DNA of 64,000 nt from Sabellastarte sp. h YS-2021 (taxonomy: Eukaryota; Annelida; Polychaeta; Sabellida; Sabellidae). Positions 11,190 to 22,879 of this stretch are shown here, in pieces. The stretch lies in assembly GCA_964017235.1 (NCBI GenBank), contig OZ024927.1, positions 48,365,293 to 48,429,292 of the forward strand, given 5' to 3'. Under the pieces are notes generated by a model. It was given only the letters and a program-made list of their open reading frames with translations, made no database searches and was not told where the DNA came from. Made by a program: the position numbers and the translations under genes. Positions within the stretch are counted from its first letter, which is position 1, and every line of letters starts with the position of its first letter.

Positions 11190-12617
11190 CTTCAGCATGC
11201 ACTTTATAGCCAATTCCTTCCACCACACGGATGATATCAGCCTGGGAGAGGTTACTGGGATTAAACACAACATCACAGGTCTGACTAAGCAAAATCACTT
11301 TCACCGAGAGCACCCCAACCAGACCAGACAGAGCTTCTGTTATGTTAGACACACAATTACTGCTCCTCATCCCCTTCAACTTTACTGAGAGAGTGGAAAC
11401 CATCTCAGCATTACCTGGAGATTTGTTTATCAGGCTCGGTACTTTCAAGGCATTGGCGCGCACACTTGGTTCAGCCAAGACATGAGCTTCAAAACCCATG
11501 TCGTCAATACGCTCAGAAATAATGTAAGGATCCGTCACACTCCTATTGTAGTTCACTGTGGCCAAGCCTTCTTTGTGCAGGACTTTGATGTTATTCACTC
11601 CTGGCATATTACCAATGACATCTTCAATGTTGTCCACGCATGAGTGACAAGTCATGCCATTTATTCCGATAACACATATCCCATTCATAGATTTATTCTT
11701 CTCTGCATTGCGCCGAGCTATTTCATCAAAATCCTCTTCAATGGTAATTTTTGCTTCAAATCCCATATCACATATCCTATCTTTGAGTGTAGAAGGATTG
11801 GTTATGGTGGGATCGTAACCTATTACAGCATGCTTCTCACTTAACGACACCTTAATCTTCCCCACGCCTGGCATTCCTGACACCACATCCTCTATATTGC
11901 CCACACACGATTGGCAAGTCATTCCTTCAATGTCGATCACCACTGACTCTGTCGCTTTGATGGGTGGTGCACTTTGCTCTTTGCCCTGAGCCAATGGATC
12001 AAACTCTAGGGCTATTGGTAAAGAGGCTTCAAAACCCATATCATCGATGGCATCCCTAAGTGCAGTTGGGCTTGTAACATTTGCATCATACTGAATCACA
12101 GCTTCTTTCTTCTCCAAGGACACATTGATAGATTTGACACCTGGCTTTTCTCCGATCGTACCCTCTATATTGTTCACACAAGAATTGCACGTCATGCCCT
12201 TTACACTGATGACCACTTCTGCAGATGATGACGAGGGTTTCTTGGTGGTCTGAGCTTGCGGGAGACTGGCTTCAAATCCCATGTCATCTATATGACTCCG
12301 AAGAGTCTCTGGATCTGTAAACGTAGGGTCATAAACAATGGATGCCTTCTTTTCAGCAAGCGACACTTTGATTTCAATCACACCTGATTTTTCACCCATC
12401 ACCTCTTCTATATTCCTGACACAGGAGTTACAAGTCATGCCTTCCACATTTACAGTAGTGGACTGCTGGGAGGGGGAGGGCTTCTTGTTGGGTTTTGGAG
12501 TAGTATTAGAAATGACACCATTGCCGAGATGTTTTTCACTGGGTGAAGTCAAGGAGGCAGAAAACCCCATGTCATCAATGGCATTCCTTAGACTTTCCGC
12601 AGATAGCCTCCCATTTT
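11190..12617 (-). CDS. ATP7: ATP7-like copper-transporting ATPase, coding exon 4 (HMA domains 2-7)
   Basis: This long exon follows the acceptor ttttgtttag (12618 upward). It completes HMA domain 2 and encodes five more HMA domains. Their metal motifs are GMTCNSC (Cys188/191 of the joined protein), GMTCNSC (269/272), GMTCQSC (360/363), GMTCHSC (449/452), and a degenerate GMRSSNC in which the first cysteine is Ser544 and only Cys547 remains. Each domain ends near the usual DMGFEAS, except the last (EGIGYKVHAEG). Linkers are Ser/Pro/Lys-rich, as expected for flexible ATP7 N-termini. The reading frame stays open past the exon, but the protein family signal stops at HAEG, so the donor is probably gtggta at 11184-11189; gtactt three bases later is an alternative. 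Seven domains exceed the six of human ATP7A/B. The transmembrane, A-, P- and N-domains are absent from this window and must lie on lower coordinates outside it. Confidence 0.92.
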
Positions 12618-12910
12618 CTAAACAAAAACGAAATAATAACCAGTAAAAATTGTTGGCCTTTTGTTATTTATAATTCCGGTTTTTATGTTTCTATTTCTTT
12701 GTTTCTGTACACAAGCAGAGAAAAATGCATTTTTTTTTTAAACTTGGGCTAACAGAAAATGATTTTTAAAGAGAGGTTTCTATTGTCTTAACTGTTGAGC
12801 TTTTGTGTGCTTTTTAAAAGCTGGGATCATACCAGGTACAATATAAGTGTTATCCAAGCTGAAATTTATTTACGAATAGTATTGCTAATTGTCTCCATTT
12901 TAGTCCTTAC

Positions 12911-13027
12911 CTGGATCAAACTTGATGTATGCCAACTTTTGGCTCAGGGAAACTTTGATAAATTTAACTCCACTTTTTTCACTGATGTTGCCCTCAATAT
13001 TTCTCACACACGATTCACAGGTCATTC
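12911..13027 (-). CDS. ATP7: ATP7-like copper-transporting ATPase, coding exon 3
   Basis: This 117-bp exon lies between the acceptor ttttttacag (ending at 13028) and a consensus donor, gtaagg (12905-12910), with both junctions in phase 1. It encodes MTCESCVRNIEGNISEKSGV... to ...AYIKFDP, most of HMA domain 2. The copper-binding cysteines are residues 90 and 93 of the joined protein. The split codon joins to exon 4 as FDP-E-NGRLSAESLRNAIDD, a natural continuation of an HMA fold. The intron to exon 4 is only 293 bp, in contrast to the two upstream introns of about 16.0 kb and 10.3 kb. Confidence 0.88.
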
Positions 13028-14615
13028 CTGTAAAAAATGTATAATAACATAATACATAAATTTTGCAAGGCAAAAATTTCAATCCTTGGCAAAACAAGTA
13101 AAACAACTACAGAATGTTACAACTAAATGGATTTAAGTTTTATGTATAATTTTTGTCAGCATATAATAAAGATAATTAATTTTGATTGGTGTTCTATAAT
13201 TATAAACTTATTGGCTACATTGTATGCATGCCTAAGGCAATTGTATTTATTTAATATTGTCATTTTCTGCACAAAATAAAACCATGTGACTCTGTGTGGT
13301 GCTTCTTAATGACACAATGTTCTGTGGTCACATTATTTTCAAAATTGATGTGAAATAAGCCAATTAATGCATGCAAGAAATGACTCAAAACCTAACTGTT
13401 AACATTATTATGTAACCTAGGGTAGTCAAAATGCTAATGTTTATGGCTAATGATAAATAGCAATTCTTCCACTAGTATGGACAAACAAATTACAATGATT
13501 GGCTATTCACATCAGGAAATGTATAATTTCCAATTGTATTGTTCTAATTCTAAATGGACAATTGGATTGAATCAATATTGTATAAATGCCTACGTGATTT
13601 ACTCACTATTTTCTGACAATTTTCTCTTTAATGGCTACGAGTTTCAAGAATCACCAATAACTCGGCACTCAGACAACTTTACCTATTCATCCATTCACTT
13701 CACCTTGATCAATTGGATCAAACAATTCAAGAATCCCAATACAAATTTCAACTTCAATGCATAAATGAAGAATATATAAAGCATTATTAAATGGGCTTCC
13801 ATCTTTTCTGCACCATTGAAGCATAACACATACGTCTCTTAATAAATTCAAATTTGAACTAAAAGGTGAAGAAGTATTGCAATTTTTACATGCATGTAAA
13901 TTTATTTACAAGGTTAAAAAGCCAGACTAAAATTAAGAAAACAATTTATGGACAAGTGTTCACTGACTACTGTCTCTTGTTTGATTGAAGTTTGTGTGGG
14001 ACAGAATTTGATAAAAAAAAATTTTTTGAGTATATTTTAAATTCAAAGACTCCACATTCTATTTACTATATATCTTACACAAGAAAAGATTGCAATTGTT
14101 TGCAAAATAATTTTGAAACTAAGAAATCATACAATTATACTCAATCCTGAAATACTAAAATGTGTTGATTATTGATAATTATGATAACATATACTAAGTC
14201 AAAAAAGAAAGGTAAGATATATTGGAATTTTTTTGTTATAAAACTTGCAATTCTTTTCTGAGTAAGTATAAAAAGATGGACTTTAAAAATGTCGGGTTTT
14301 TTTTTTGTAAATGTAAATACTTGGAATAAATATCATCAAACAAAACACTACACATCTGTGGGAATAACAAAAAAGTTTTGACGAAAAATCAAAAAGCACT
14401 TTACTTTCAATAAGTGTCCAAAATCTAATAACTGTTATTCCCTTGATAAATGCTTGACACCTCCTGCTTTGCCTTTAATGACTAATAGTTTCATTACATG
14501 AACAGGGTCCCTATGGTTCCCTGATTTCCCATAATCAGATGACCAAGTTTTTTCAACGAATACAAAACCTCACAGAAGCCACATAGAATTTTAAACTAGA
14601 GGATCGCTCGCAAAA
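13028..14615. other. ATP7 intron 2, right-hand unique part
   Basis: AT-rich intronic sequence. A 104-codon open frame at 13450-13764 is low-complexity Asn/Phe/Tyr-rich and has no family signature. No RNA gene or element end was recognised. Confidence 0.5.
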
Positions 14616-14689
14616 AAAAAAGATAATGTTTTTGCATAGCAAAAACAAAGCGTCCCGAAAAGGATATAAAGGTGAGTGCTAAAGTATTA

Positions 14690-15008
14690 AGAAAATGCTT
14701 CGTTTCTAGCCTTATACTGTTGTGGCAACCAAAGTCAGCGCAGTCTGCTCTATCTAGCACGGTTTTCACGATATAAGCATTTTTGTGTTTTGCAAAAAAT
14801 AAAAAAATTAAAAATGTCCGCTATATTTGGCGAGACAAAAATATTTGGAAAATTGGCATGGCTACTCTGCAGAGATACCCAGCAGGTCAAAAATTTTGTT
14901 GAGTTCGCTCCATATAGCACAGTTTTCGAGATATAAGCATTTTTGTGTTTTGCAAAAACTTTGAAAATTCAAAATGCCCACCATTTTTGGGGAGACAAAA
15001 ATTTTTGT
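14690..15008 (+). repeat. 169-bp array, left part (two units)
   Basis: Two diverged units with tctatctagcacggttttc, gatataagcatttttgtgttttgc and tggcgagacaaaaat. The last unit breaks off at gagacaaaaatttttg and resumes at 20285 with tgggatagctgctctgcag. Confidence 0.8.
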
Positions 15009-15099
15009 CGAGACCACTACCGTGGTGTGTATCTCCCGCCGAGCATTAAAGCAGAAGAAATAGCTTTTCCGAGATATTCACAATTTTTCATTTTCGTGT

Positions 15100-18000
15100 G
15101 TGAAAGGTCTTCCAAAAGTAGGTGAATGAGTTATTTGAGAAAAATTGGCTATCTGCAATACTATTAAGAGATAATTCACATTTACTCATTTTGAGTAGGT
15201 GAATAATTATCTATGGGTCTGAAACTTCACCAAGTGAAAGCCCTCCCAAAAGTAGGTGAATGAGTTATTTGAGAAAAATTGGCTATCTGCAATACTTTTA
15301 GAGATAATTCGCATTTACTCATTTTGAGTAGGTGAGTAATTAGCTATGGGTCTGAAACTTCACCATGTGAAAGCTCTCCCACAAGTAGATGAATGAGTAT
15401 TTGATAAAAATTGGGTATCCGCAATACTTTTACAGATAATTAGCATTTACTCATTTTGAGTAGGTGAATAAATAGCTATGGGTCTGAAACTTCACAGAGT
15501 GAAAGCTCTCCCAAAAGTAGGTGAATGAGTTATTTGAGAAAAATTGGCTATCTGCAATACTTTTAGAGATAATTCACATTTACTCATTTTGAGTAGGTGA
15601 ATAATTAGCTATGGGTCTGAAACTTCACCAAGTGAAAGCTCTGCCAAAAGTAGGTGAATGAGTTATTTGAGAAAAATTGGCTATCTGCAAAACTTTTAGA
15701 GATAATTCGCATTTACTCATTTTTAGTAGGCGAGTAATTAGCTATGGGTCTGAAACTTCACCAAGTGAAAGCTCTCCCAAAAGTAGGTGAATGAGTTATT
15801 TGAGAAAAATTGGCTATCTGCAATACTTTTAGAGATAATTCGCATTTACTCATTTTTAGTAGGCGAGTAATTAGCTATGGTTCTGAAAATACCAAGTGAA
15901 AGCTCTCCCAAAAGTAGGTGAATGAGTTATTTGAGAAAAATTGGCTATCTGCAATACTTTTAGAGATAATTCGCATTTACTCATTTTGAGTAAGTGAGTA
16001 ATTAGCTATGGGTCTGAAACTTCACCAAGTGAAAGCTCTCCCAAAAGTAGGTGAATGAGTTATTTGAGAAAAATTGGCTATCTGCAATACTTTTACAGAT
16101 AATTCGCATTTACTCATTTTGAGTAGGTGAGTAATTAGCTATGGGTCTGAAACTTCACGAAGTGAAAGCTCTCCCAAAAGTAGGTGAATGAGTTATTTGA
16201 GAAAAATTGGCTATCTGCAAAACTTTTAGAGATAATTCGCATTTACTCATTTTTAGTAGGCGAGTAATTAGCTATGGGTCTGAAACTTCACCAAGTGAAA
16301 GCTCTCCCAAAAGTAGGTGAATGAGTTATTTGAGAAAAATTGGCTATCTGCAATACTTTTAGAGATAATTCGCATTTACTCATTTTTAGTAGGCGAGTAA
16401 TTAGCTATGGTTCTGAAACTTCACCAAGTGAAAGCTCTCCCAAAAGTAGGTGAATGAGTTATTTGAGAAAAATTGGCTATCTGCAATACTTTTAGAGATA
16501 ATTCGCATTTACTCATTTTGAGTAAGTGAGTAATTAGCTATGGGTCTGAAACTTCACCAAGTGAAAGCTCTCCCAAAAGTAGGTGAATGAGTTATTTGAG
16601 AAAAATTGGCTATCTGCAATACTTTTACAGATAATTCGCATTTACTCATTTTGAGTAGGTGAGTAATTAGCTATGGGTCTGAAACTTCACGAAGTGAAAG
16701 CTCTCCCAAAAGTAGGTGAATGAGTTATTTGAGAAAAATTGGCTATCTGCAATACTTTTAGAGATAATTCGCATTTACTCATTTTGAGTAGGTGAGTAAT
16801 TAGCTATGGGTCTGAAACTTCACGAAGTGAAAGCTCTCCCAAAAGTAGGTGAATGATTAATTTGACAAAAATTGGCTATCTGCAATACTTTATGAGATAA
16901 TTCGCATTTACTCATTTTGAGTAGGTGAGTAATTAGCTATGGGTCTGAAACTTCACCAAGTGAAAGCTCTCCCAAAAGTAGGTGAATGAGTTATTTGAGA
17001 AAAATTGGCTATCTGCAATACTTTTACAGATAATTCGCATTTACTCATTTTGAGTAGGTGAGTAATTAGCTATGGGTCTGAAACTTCACGAAGTGAAAGC
17101 TCTCCCAAAAGTAGGTGAATGAGTTATTTGAGAAAAATTGGCTATCTGCAATACTTTTAGAGATAATTCGCATTTACTCTTTTTGAGTAGGTGAGTAATT
17201 AGCTATGGGTCTGAAACTTCACAGAGTGAAAGCTCTCCCAAAAGTAGGTGAATGAGTTATTTGAGAAAAATTGGCTATCTGCAATACTTTTAGAGATAAT
17301 TCGCATTTACTCATTTTGAGTAGGTGAGTAATTAGCTATGGGTCTGAAACTTCACCAAGTGAAAGCTCTCCCAAAAGTAGGTGAATGAGTTATTTGAGAA
17401 AAATTGGCTATCTGCAATACTTTTACAGATAATTCGCATTTACTCATTTTGAGTAGGTGAGTAATTAGCTATGGGTCTGAAACTTCACCAAGTGAAAGCT
17501 CTCCCAAAAGTAGGTGAATGAGTTATTTGAGAAAAATTGGCTATCTGCAATACTTTTACAGATAATTCGCATTTACTCATTTTGAGTAGGTGAGTAATTA
17601 GCTATGGGTCTGAAACTTCACCAAGTGAAAGCTCTCCCAAAAGTAGGTGAATGAGTTATTTGAGAAAAATTGGCTATCTGCAATACTTTTAGAGATAATT
17701 CGCATTTACTCATTTTGAGTAGGTGAGTAATTAGCTATGGGTCTGAAACTTCACCATGTGAAAGCTCTCCCACAAGTAGATGAATGAGTTATTTGATAAA
17801 AATTGGGTATCCGCAATACTTTTACAGATAATTAGCATTTACTCATTTTGAGTAGGTAAATAATTAGCTATGGGTCTGAAACTTCACCATGTGAAAGCTC
17901 TCCCAAAAGTAGGTGAATGAGTTATTTGAGAAAAATTGGCTATCTGCAATACTTTTAGAAATAATTCGCATTTACTCATTTTGAGTAGGTGAATAATTGG

Positions 18001-20284
18001 CTATGGGTCTGAAACTTCACCATGTGAAAGCTCTTCCAAAAGTAGGTGAATGAGTTATTTGAGAAAAATTGGCCATCTGCAATACTTTTAGAGGTAACTC
18101 GCATTTACTCTTTTTGAGTAGGTGAGCAATTAGCTATGGGTCTGAAACTTCACCAAGTGAAAACTCTCCCAAAAGTAGGTGAATGAGTTATTTGAGAAAA
18201 ATTGGCTATCTGCAATACTTTTAGAGATAATTCGCATTTACTCATTTTGAGTAGACGAGTAATTAGCTATGGGTCTGAAACTTCACCAAGTGAAAGCTCT
18301 CCCAAAAGTAGGTGAATGATTAATTTGAGAAAAATTGGCTATCTGCAATACTTTTAGAGATAATTCGCATTTACTCATTTTTAGTAGGCGAGTAATTAGC
18401 TATGGGTCTGAAACTTCACGAAGTGAAAGCTCTCCCAAAAGTAGGTGAATGAGTTATTTGAGAAAAATTGGCTATCTGCAATACTTTTAGAGATAATTCG
18501 CATTTACTCATTTTGAGTAGGTGAGTAATTAGCTATGGGTCTGAAACTTCACCAAGTGAAAGCTCTCCCAAAAGTAGGTGAATGAGTTATTTGAGAAAAA
18601 TTGGCTATCTGCAATACTTTTACAGATAATTCGCATTTACTCATTTTGAGTAGGTGAGTAATTAGCTATGGGTTTGAAACTTCACGAAGTGAAAGCTCTC
18701 CCAAAAGTAGGTGAATGAGTTATTTGAGAAAAATTGGCTATCTGCAATACTTTTAGAGATAATTCGCATTTACTCTTTTTGAGTAGGTGAGTAATTAGCT
18801 ATGGGTCTGAAACTTCACAGAGTGAAAGCTCTCCCAAAAGTAGGTGAATGAGTTATTTGAGAAAAATTGGCTATCTGCAATACTTTTAGAGATAATTCGC
18901 ATTTACTCATTTTGAGTAGGTGAGTAATTAGTAGTGCTGGGAGATCGCTTGGATTTTTCCTGTCGATGTTCGTATCGGACATTTGTAACCAAACTTCGAA
19001 CATTTCCGATTATGGAGTTGAAGTGTAAAAAAGACAGATAAAATATTAATATTAAATTATATCAAGTAAAATACACACAAATTGCCACAAATATGACCAA
19101 AATATAATCTAAAAGCCATTCACAGACGTCTCCCTCACTAACAGACCATGCTTGATGTATCCTCACTTGTGATTGGCTGATTTTGATTACCTTGACAACA
19201 GTGGGAAAACCCCAAGGTGTTTCTAATTACGTTATTTTTATTGCATTCACGGCTAGTTTTGTGATTTTAACTGATGGATATTTCAGATTTTTACAAAATA
19301 TTATTAAGGTTAGTATTTTATTGTGACCAAAAGGCTGCAAAGAAATGGATTTAGCAAATATCGGTTTTACTTAAATTTTGCCGATCATTGATTGGCAATG
19401 AGCCAGCGAGCGATAATACCGAAGTTTGCGAACATCGTCCCAGCACTAGTAATTAGCTATGGGTCTGAAACTTCACGAAGTGAAAGCTCTCCCAAAAGTA
19501 GGTGAATGATTAATTTGACAAAAATTGGCTATCTGCAATACTTTATGAGATAATTCGCATTTACTCATTTTGAGTAGGTGAGTAATTAGCTATGGGTCTG
19601 AAACTTCACCAAGTGAAAGCTCTCCCAAAAGTAGGTGAATGAGTTGAGAAAAATTGGCTATCTGCAATACTTTTACAGATAATTCGCATTTACTCATTTT
19701 GAGTAGGTGAGTAATTAGCTATGGGTCTGAAACTTCACCAAGTGAAAGCTCTCCCAAAAGTAGGTGAATGAGTTATTTGAGAAAAATTGGCTATCTGCAA
19801 TACTTTTACAGATAATTTGCATTTACTCATTTTGAGTAGGTGAGTAATTAGCTATGGGTCTGAAACTTCACCATGTGAAAGCTCTCCCACAAGTAGATGA
19901 ATGAGTTATTTGATAAAAATTGGGTATCCGCAATACTTTTACAGATAATTAGCATTTACTCATTTTGAGTAGGTAAATAATTAGCTATGGGTCTGAAACT
20001 TCACCATGTGAAAGCTCTCCCAAAAGTAGGTGAATGAGTTATTTGAGAAAAATTGGCTATCTGCAATACTTTTAGAAATAATTCGCATTTACTCATTTTG
20101 AGTAGGTGAATAATTGGCTATGGGTCTGAAACTTCACCATGTGAAAGCTCTTCCAAAAGTAGGTGAATGAGTTATTTGAGAAAAATTGGCCATCTGCAAT
20201 ACTTTTAGAGGTAACTCGCATTTACTCTTTTTGAGTAGGTGAGCAATTAGCTATGGGTCTGAAACTTCACCAAGTGAAAGCTCT
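15100..20284 (+). repeat. 133-bp satellite array, about 35 units
   Basis: About 35 units of 133 bp (for example starts at 15632, 15765, 16029 and 16162), interrupted by the hAT MITE at 18932-19448. Unit variants recur in register: an actcatttttagtaggcgag variant recurs about 530 bp apart. A variant with tatgagata occurs at 16891 and 19544, and one with ggccatctgc at 18071 and 20188. After removing the MITE and its duplication (525 bp) these spacings are 16 and 12 units. This suggests a four-unit higher-order repeat and block duplication. Confidence 0.92.
18932..19448. mobile_element. hAT-like MITE with 8-bp duplication
   Basis: The 517-bp element starts tagtgctggga and ends tcccagcacta, with inverted repeats of 11 bp that continue imperfectly. 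It is flanked by a perfect 8-bp duplication gtaattag (18924-18931 and 19449-19456) taken from the surrounding satellite unit. The 8-bp duplication and TAG/CAG-type ends point to the hAT superfamily. It has no transposase. The interior (about 19080-19220) has a diverged reverse-oriented relative at 38190-38480. Confidence 0.9.
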
Positions 20285-21385
20285 TTGGGATAGCTGCTCT
20301 GCAGAGATACCCTGAAGATAAAAAATTTCGTCGAAATCGCTCTATGTAGCACGGTTTTCGAAATATAAGCATTTTTGTGTTTTGCAACTTTTGCGCAAAA
20401 ATTCGAAAATTCAAAATGGCCGCCATTTTTGGCAAGATAAAATTTTTTTGAAAATTGGCATGGCTACTCTGCAGATATACCCTGTGGGTCAAAAATTTCG
20501 TCGAAATCGCTCTATCTAGCACGGTTTTCGAGATATAAGCATTTTTGTGTTTTGCAATTTTTGCGAAAAATTTGAAAATTCAAAATGGCCGCCATTTTTT
20601 GCGAGAAATTTTTTGTTTGAAAATTGGCATGGCTACTCTGCAGAGATACCCTGCGGGTCAAAAATTTCGTCGAAATCGCTCTATCTAGCAGGGTTTTTGA
20701 GATATAAGCATTTTTATGTTTTGCAATTTTTGCGAAAAATTCGAAAATTCAAAATGGCCGCCATTTTTGGCGAGACAAAATTTTTTTGAAAATTGGCATG
20801 GCTACTCTGCAGATGTACCCTGTGGGTCAAAAATTTCGTCGAAATCGCTCTATCTAGCAGGGTTTTCGAGATATAACCATTTTTATGTTTTGCAATTTTT
20901 GCGAAAAATTCGAAAATTCAAAATGGCCGCCATTTTTGGCGAGACAAAATTTTTTTCAAAATTGGGATAACTACTCTGCAGAGATACCCTGAGGGTCAAA
21001 AATTTCGTTGAAATCGCTCTATCTAGCACGGTTTTCGAGATATAAGCATTTTTGTGTTTTGCAATTTTTGCGAAAATTTCGAAAATTCAAAATGGCCGCC
21101 ATTTTTGGCGAGACAAAAATTTTTTGAAAATTGGGAAAAGTACTCCGCAGAGATATCCTGCGGGTCAAAAATTTTGTCGAAATTGCTCTATCTAGCACGG
21201 TTTTTGAGATATAAGCATTTTTGTGTTTTGCAATTTTTGCGAAAATTTCGAAAATTCAAAATGGCCGCCAATTTTTTTGAAAATTGGGAAAACTACTCCG
21301 CAGAGATACCCTGTGGGTCAAAAATTTCGTCGAAATCGCTCTATCTAGCACGGTTTTCGAGATATAAGCATTTTTGTGTTTTCCT
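20285..21385 (+). repeat. 169-bp array, right part (six to seven units)
   Basis: Units of about 169 bp (tcaaaatggccgcc at about 20411, 20580, 20749, 20918, 21087 and 21257). Each has aaatcgctctatctagcacgg, gagatataagcattttt and gccgccatttttgg. The many MAAIFGETKFF-type open frames come from the repeat and are not genes. Confidence 0.92.
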
Positions 21386-21766
21386 TATTTGGAAAATTCG
21401 TAATGATTAATTAATCATTAATTACTCGGCCATTTCTTGACCAATCAATGCCAAAATCTAATGATTTCCAGATTTTAATAGAATGAATGCATTTGCCAAG
21501 TTTCAGGTGAATTGATAAAATTCCTTTCAAGTTATCATCCGGACAAGCTTCCCCATCGAAAAAAGACATTTTTGGTCATGTGACCTCTCTGATTGGTTGA
21601 AATGTCACTGCAGCATATTCAAAAAAATTCCCCAGGGCTACTGCCTAAACCTGCCAAATTTGAAAAGAATCCGCCTAACGGTTAGAGTTATAAGGAAAAC
21701 AAAATGCGGAGCCGGCGGAGCCGGAAGCTCACCCATACACAAACAAGCGTCCCTTGCGGGACGCTT
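21386..21766 (+). repeat. Right subterminal region and terminal hairpin of family D
   Basis: Non-array sequence ending in a ggcggagccgg tract, then acacaaacaagcgtccc and the 9-bp hairpin. It resembles the ends at 57040-57104 and 58430-58492, each of which has a GC-rich tract followed by gtgaaaacaaataag. Confidence 0.7.
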
Positions 21767-21810
21767 AAATATCAATACTTGTATATGTATTGCTGCATGT
21801 ATTCAGGAAG

Positions 21811-22046
21811 GGGCCATGGTGGCAGAGTGGTAACACTCTTGCCTCTCACCTCTGAGATCGAAGTTCAAATCCCGACCCAACCTCAAGTGGGAAAGCTGGT
21901 AGTTGTTTGCTATTGGTTGCCAGTTTACAGTACAGAACCTTGACCAACTGTATGTACTGGTTTCCTCTGCCCATAAAACTATCCATCATAATATGACCTG
22001 TACAAAGTGTTGAAAGCGACGATAAAACCCAATAAATAAATAAATA
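21811..22046 (+). mobile_element. tRNA-headed SINE, copy 1
   Basis: The head carries a pol III A box (tggcagagtgg) and a decayed B box (agttcaaatcc). The body continues cctcaagtgggaaagctgg and tgtactggtttcctctgcc, with a tail gttgaaagcgacgataaaa(cccaataaataaat). An 11-bp duplication tattcaggaag flanks the whole at 21800-21810 and 22869-22879, because a TIR element (22047-22864) later inserted into the tail. Two minus-strand copies are at 28424-28658 and 62735-62961. Confidence 0.9.
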
Positions 22047-22864
22047 TGTCATGGTAGAAAGTCCAATCTGGTAGAATTTCAAATTCTTTGTGGTAGAAAG
22101 TCCAATTGGAGTTTCTACCAGTCGAAAGTCCAATTGGAGTTTCTACCAAGATAAACCTGGTAGAAAGTCCAATCTAGGAGATTTGGGTATTGCCCTCGGG
22201 TCCAAAATCTAATAATGCTAAAACTCTGGATGAGATAATCATACTACAAGCTGTAAATGCTGGGACCAACTTGGCAGTTGTGACAAACAAATGCTGCTGT
22301 AGAAGCATAGGTGTTAGTTGCTCAACTAAATGTCATATATGAAGTGACAGCTGTCAAAATTTACTTGGCTAAAACTGTACTTTGTGTAACACTAGTTACA
22401 GGAAATTTAAATCTTAAATCAGTTACTAATGTCCATATTACAGCTTTCACTTGAAAAATGGTGGTGGGATTTGATGTTGATTGTGAAATTCTTGGAACAG
22501 ACTCAAAATTTCAGTTTCTGTCATGTTCAAGTATGTTAAATCTGTGTTATAGTAAAAGATTTTCTTTCATACGCATTTTCTTTATTTATGAAAGTTGCAT
22601 CTTGCATGCTTAAATGGCAGAATTATATTTATAGAAGGCTCACTTTTTGTGTTTCAGTTGGACTTTCTTTCAAGTTTCATTGAGTTTCTACAAAGATAAC
22701 ATTCTGGCACACAGGGCAATACCAAAAGCTCTGAGATTGGAATATCAACAAAGCTTATTAGATTTCGGACCCCAGAGCAATACCCAAATCTCATAGAAAC
22801 TCCAATTGGGTTTTGTACCAAGTTTATCTTGGTAAAAACTCCAATTGGACTTTCTACCATGACA
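22047..22864. mobile_element. Non-autonomous TIR element inserted in a SINE tail
   Basis: A perfect 21-bp inverted repeat, tgtcatggtagaa... (22047-22067 and 22844-22864), extends inward for more than 100 bp as an imperfect one containing aagataaac, gatttgggtattg and aaatctaa. The interior repeats ggtagaaagtccaatt several times. The flanks are aata on both sides, consistent with a 4-bp duplication inside the SINE tail. It resembles the larger element at 31354-35839, which has TGTCA ends and a 4-bp duplication. No transposase is encoded, and I do not assign a superfamily. Confidence 0.82.
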
Positions 22865-22879
22865 AATATATTCAGGAAG

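Larger units (their letters stand above)
15010..20284 (-). mobile_element. Satellite-bearing insertion inside family D
   Basis: The left border has a hairpin-like ccactaccgtggtg followed by tatctcccgcc (15030-15040). This is the reverse complement type of the end at 44975-45000 (gcgggaaataaccactgctgcagtgg), so the insertion probably lies in minus orientation. The right border falls inside a satellite unit (gtgaaagctc|tttggg) and has no terminal motif, so that end is truncated or recombined. Confidence 0.5.
14628..21766 (+). mobile_element. Helentron/pearl-like element family D (7.1 kb) with nested arrays
   Basis: The left end is a perfect 8-bp hairpin gtttttgc/gcaaaaac (14628-14646) followed by aaagcgtcccg. 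The right end is a perfect 9-bp hairpin aagcgtccc/gggacgctt with loop ttgc (21745-21766). Both ends thus share aagcgtccc. Other pairs of the same end types are at 54696/57104 and 53812/58492. The original body is a 169-bp array (14690-15008 and 20285-21385). A foreign 133-bp satellite interrupts one of its units, and a hAT MITE interrupts the satellite. There are no coding genes. The element sits in ATP7 intron 2. Confidence 0.65.

Noticed and set aside
11197-12752. Plus-strand frames opposite the ATP7 exons
   Set aside because: Antisense shadows of the HMA coding sequence.
13450-13764. 104-codon frame in ATP7 intron 2
   Set aside because: Low-complexity Asn/Phe/Tyr-rich text in AT-rich DNA, no family signature.
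15100-20284. CRISPR-like regular array
   Set aside because: Units are 133 bp head-to-tail without unique spacers and sit in a eukaryotic intron; it is satellite DNA.
20547-21410. Several 80-118 codon frames with MFCNFCEKFENSKWPPF-like text
   Set aside because: They are translations of the 169-bp tandem unit (ATGGCCGCC core) repeated in frame; the protein repeats simply mirror the DNA repeat.
21811-21890. A tRNA gene
   Set aside because: A and B boxes are present but the cloverleaf is not complete and the sequence continues into a conserved non-tRNA body with a tail and duplication; it is a SINE.
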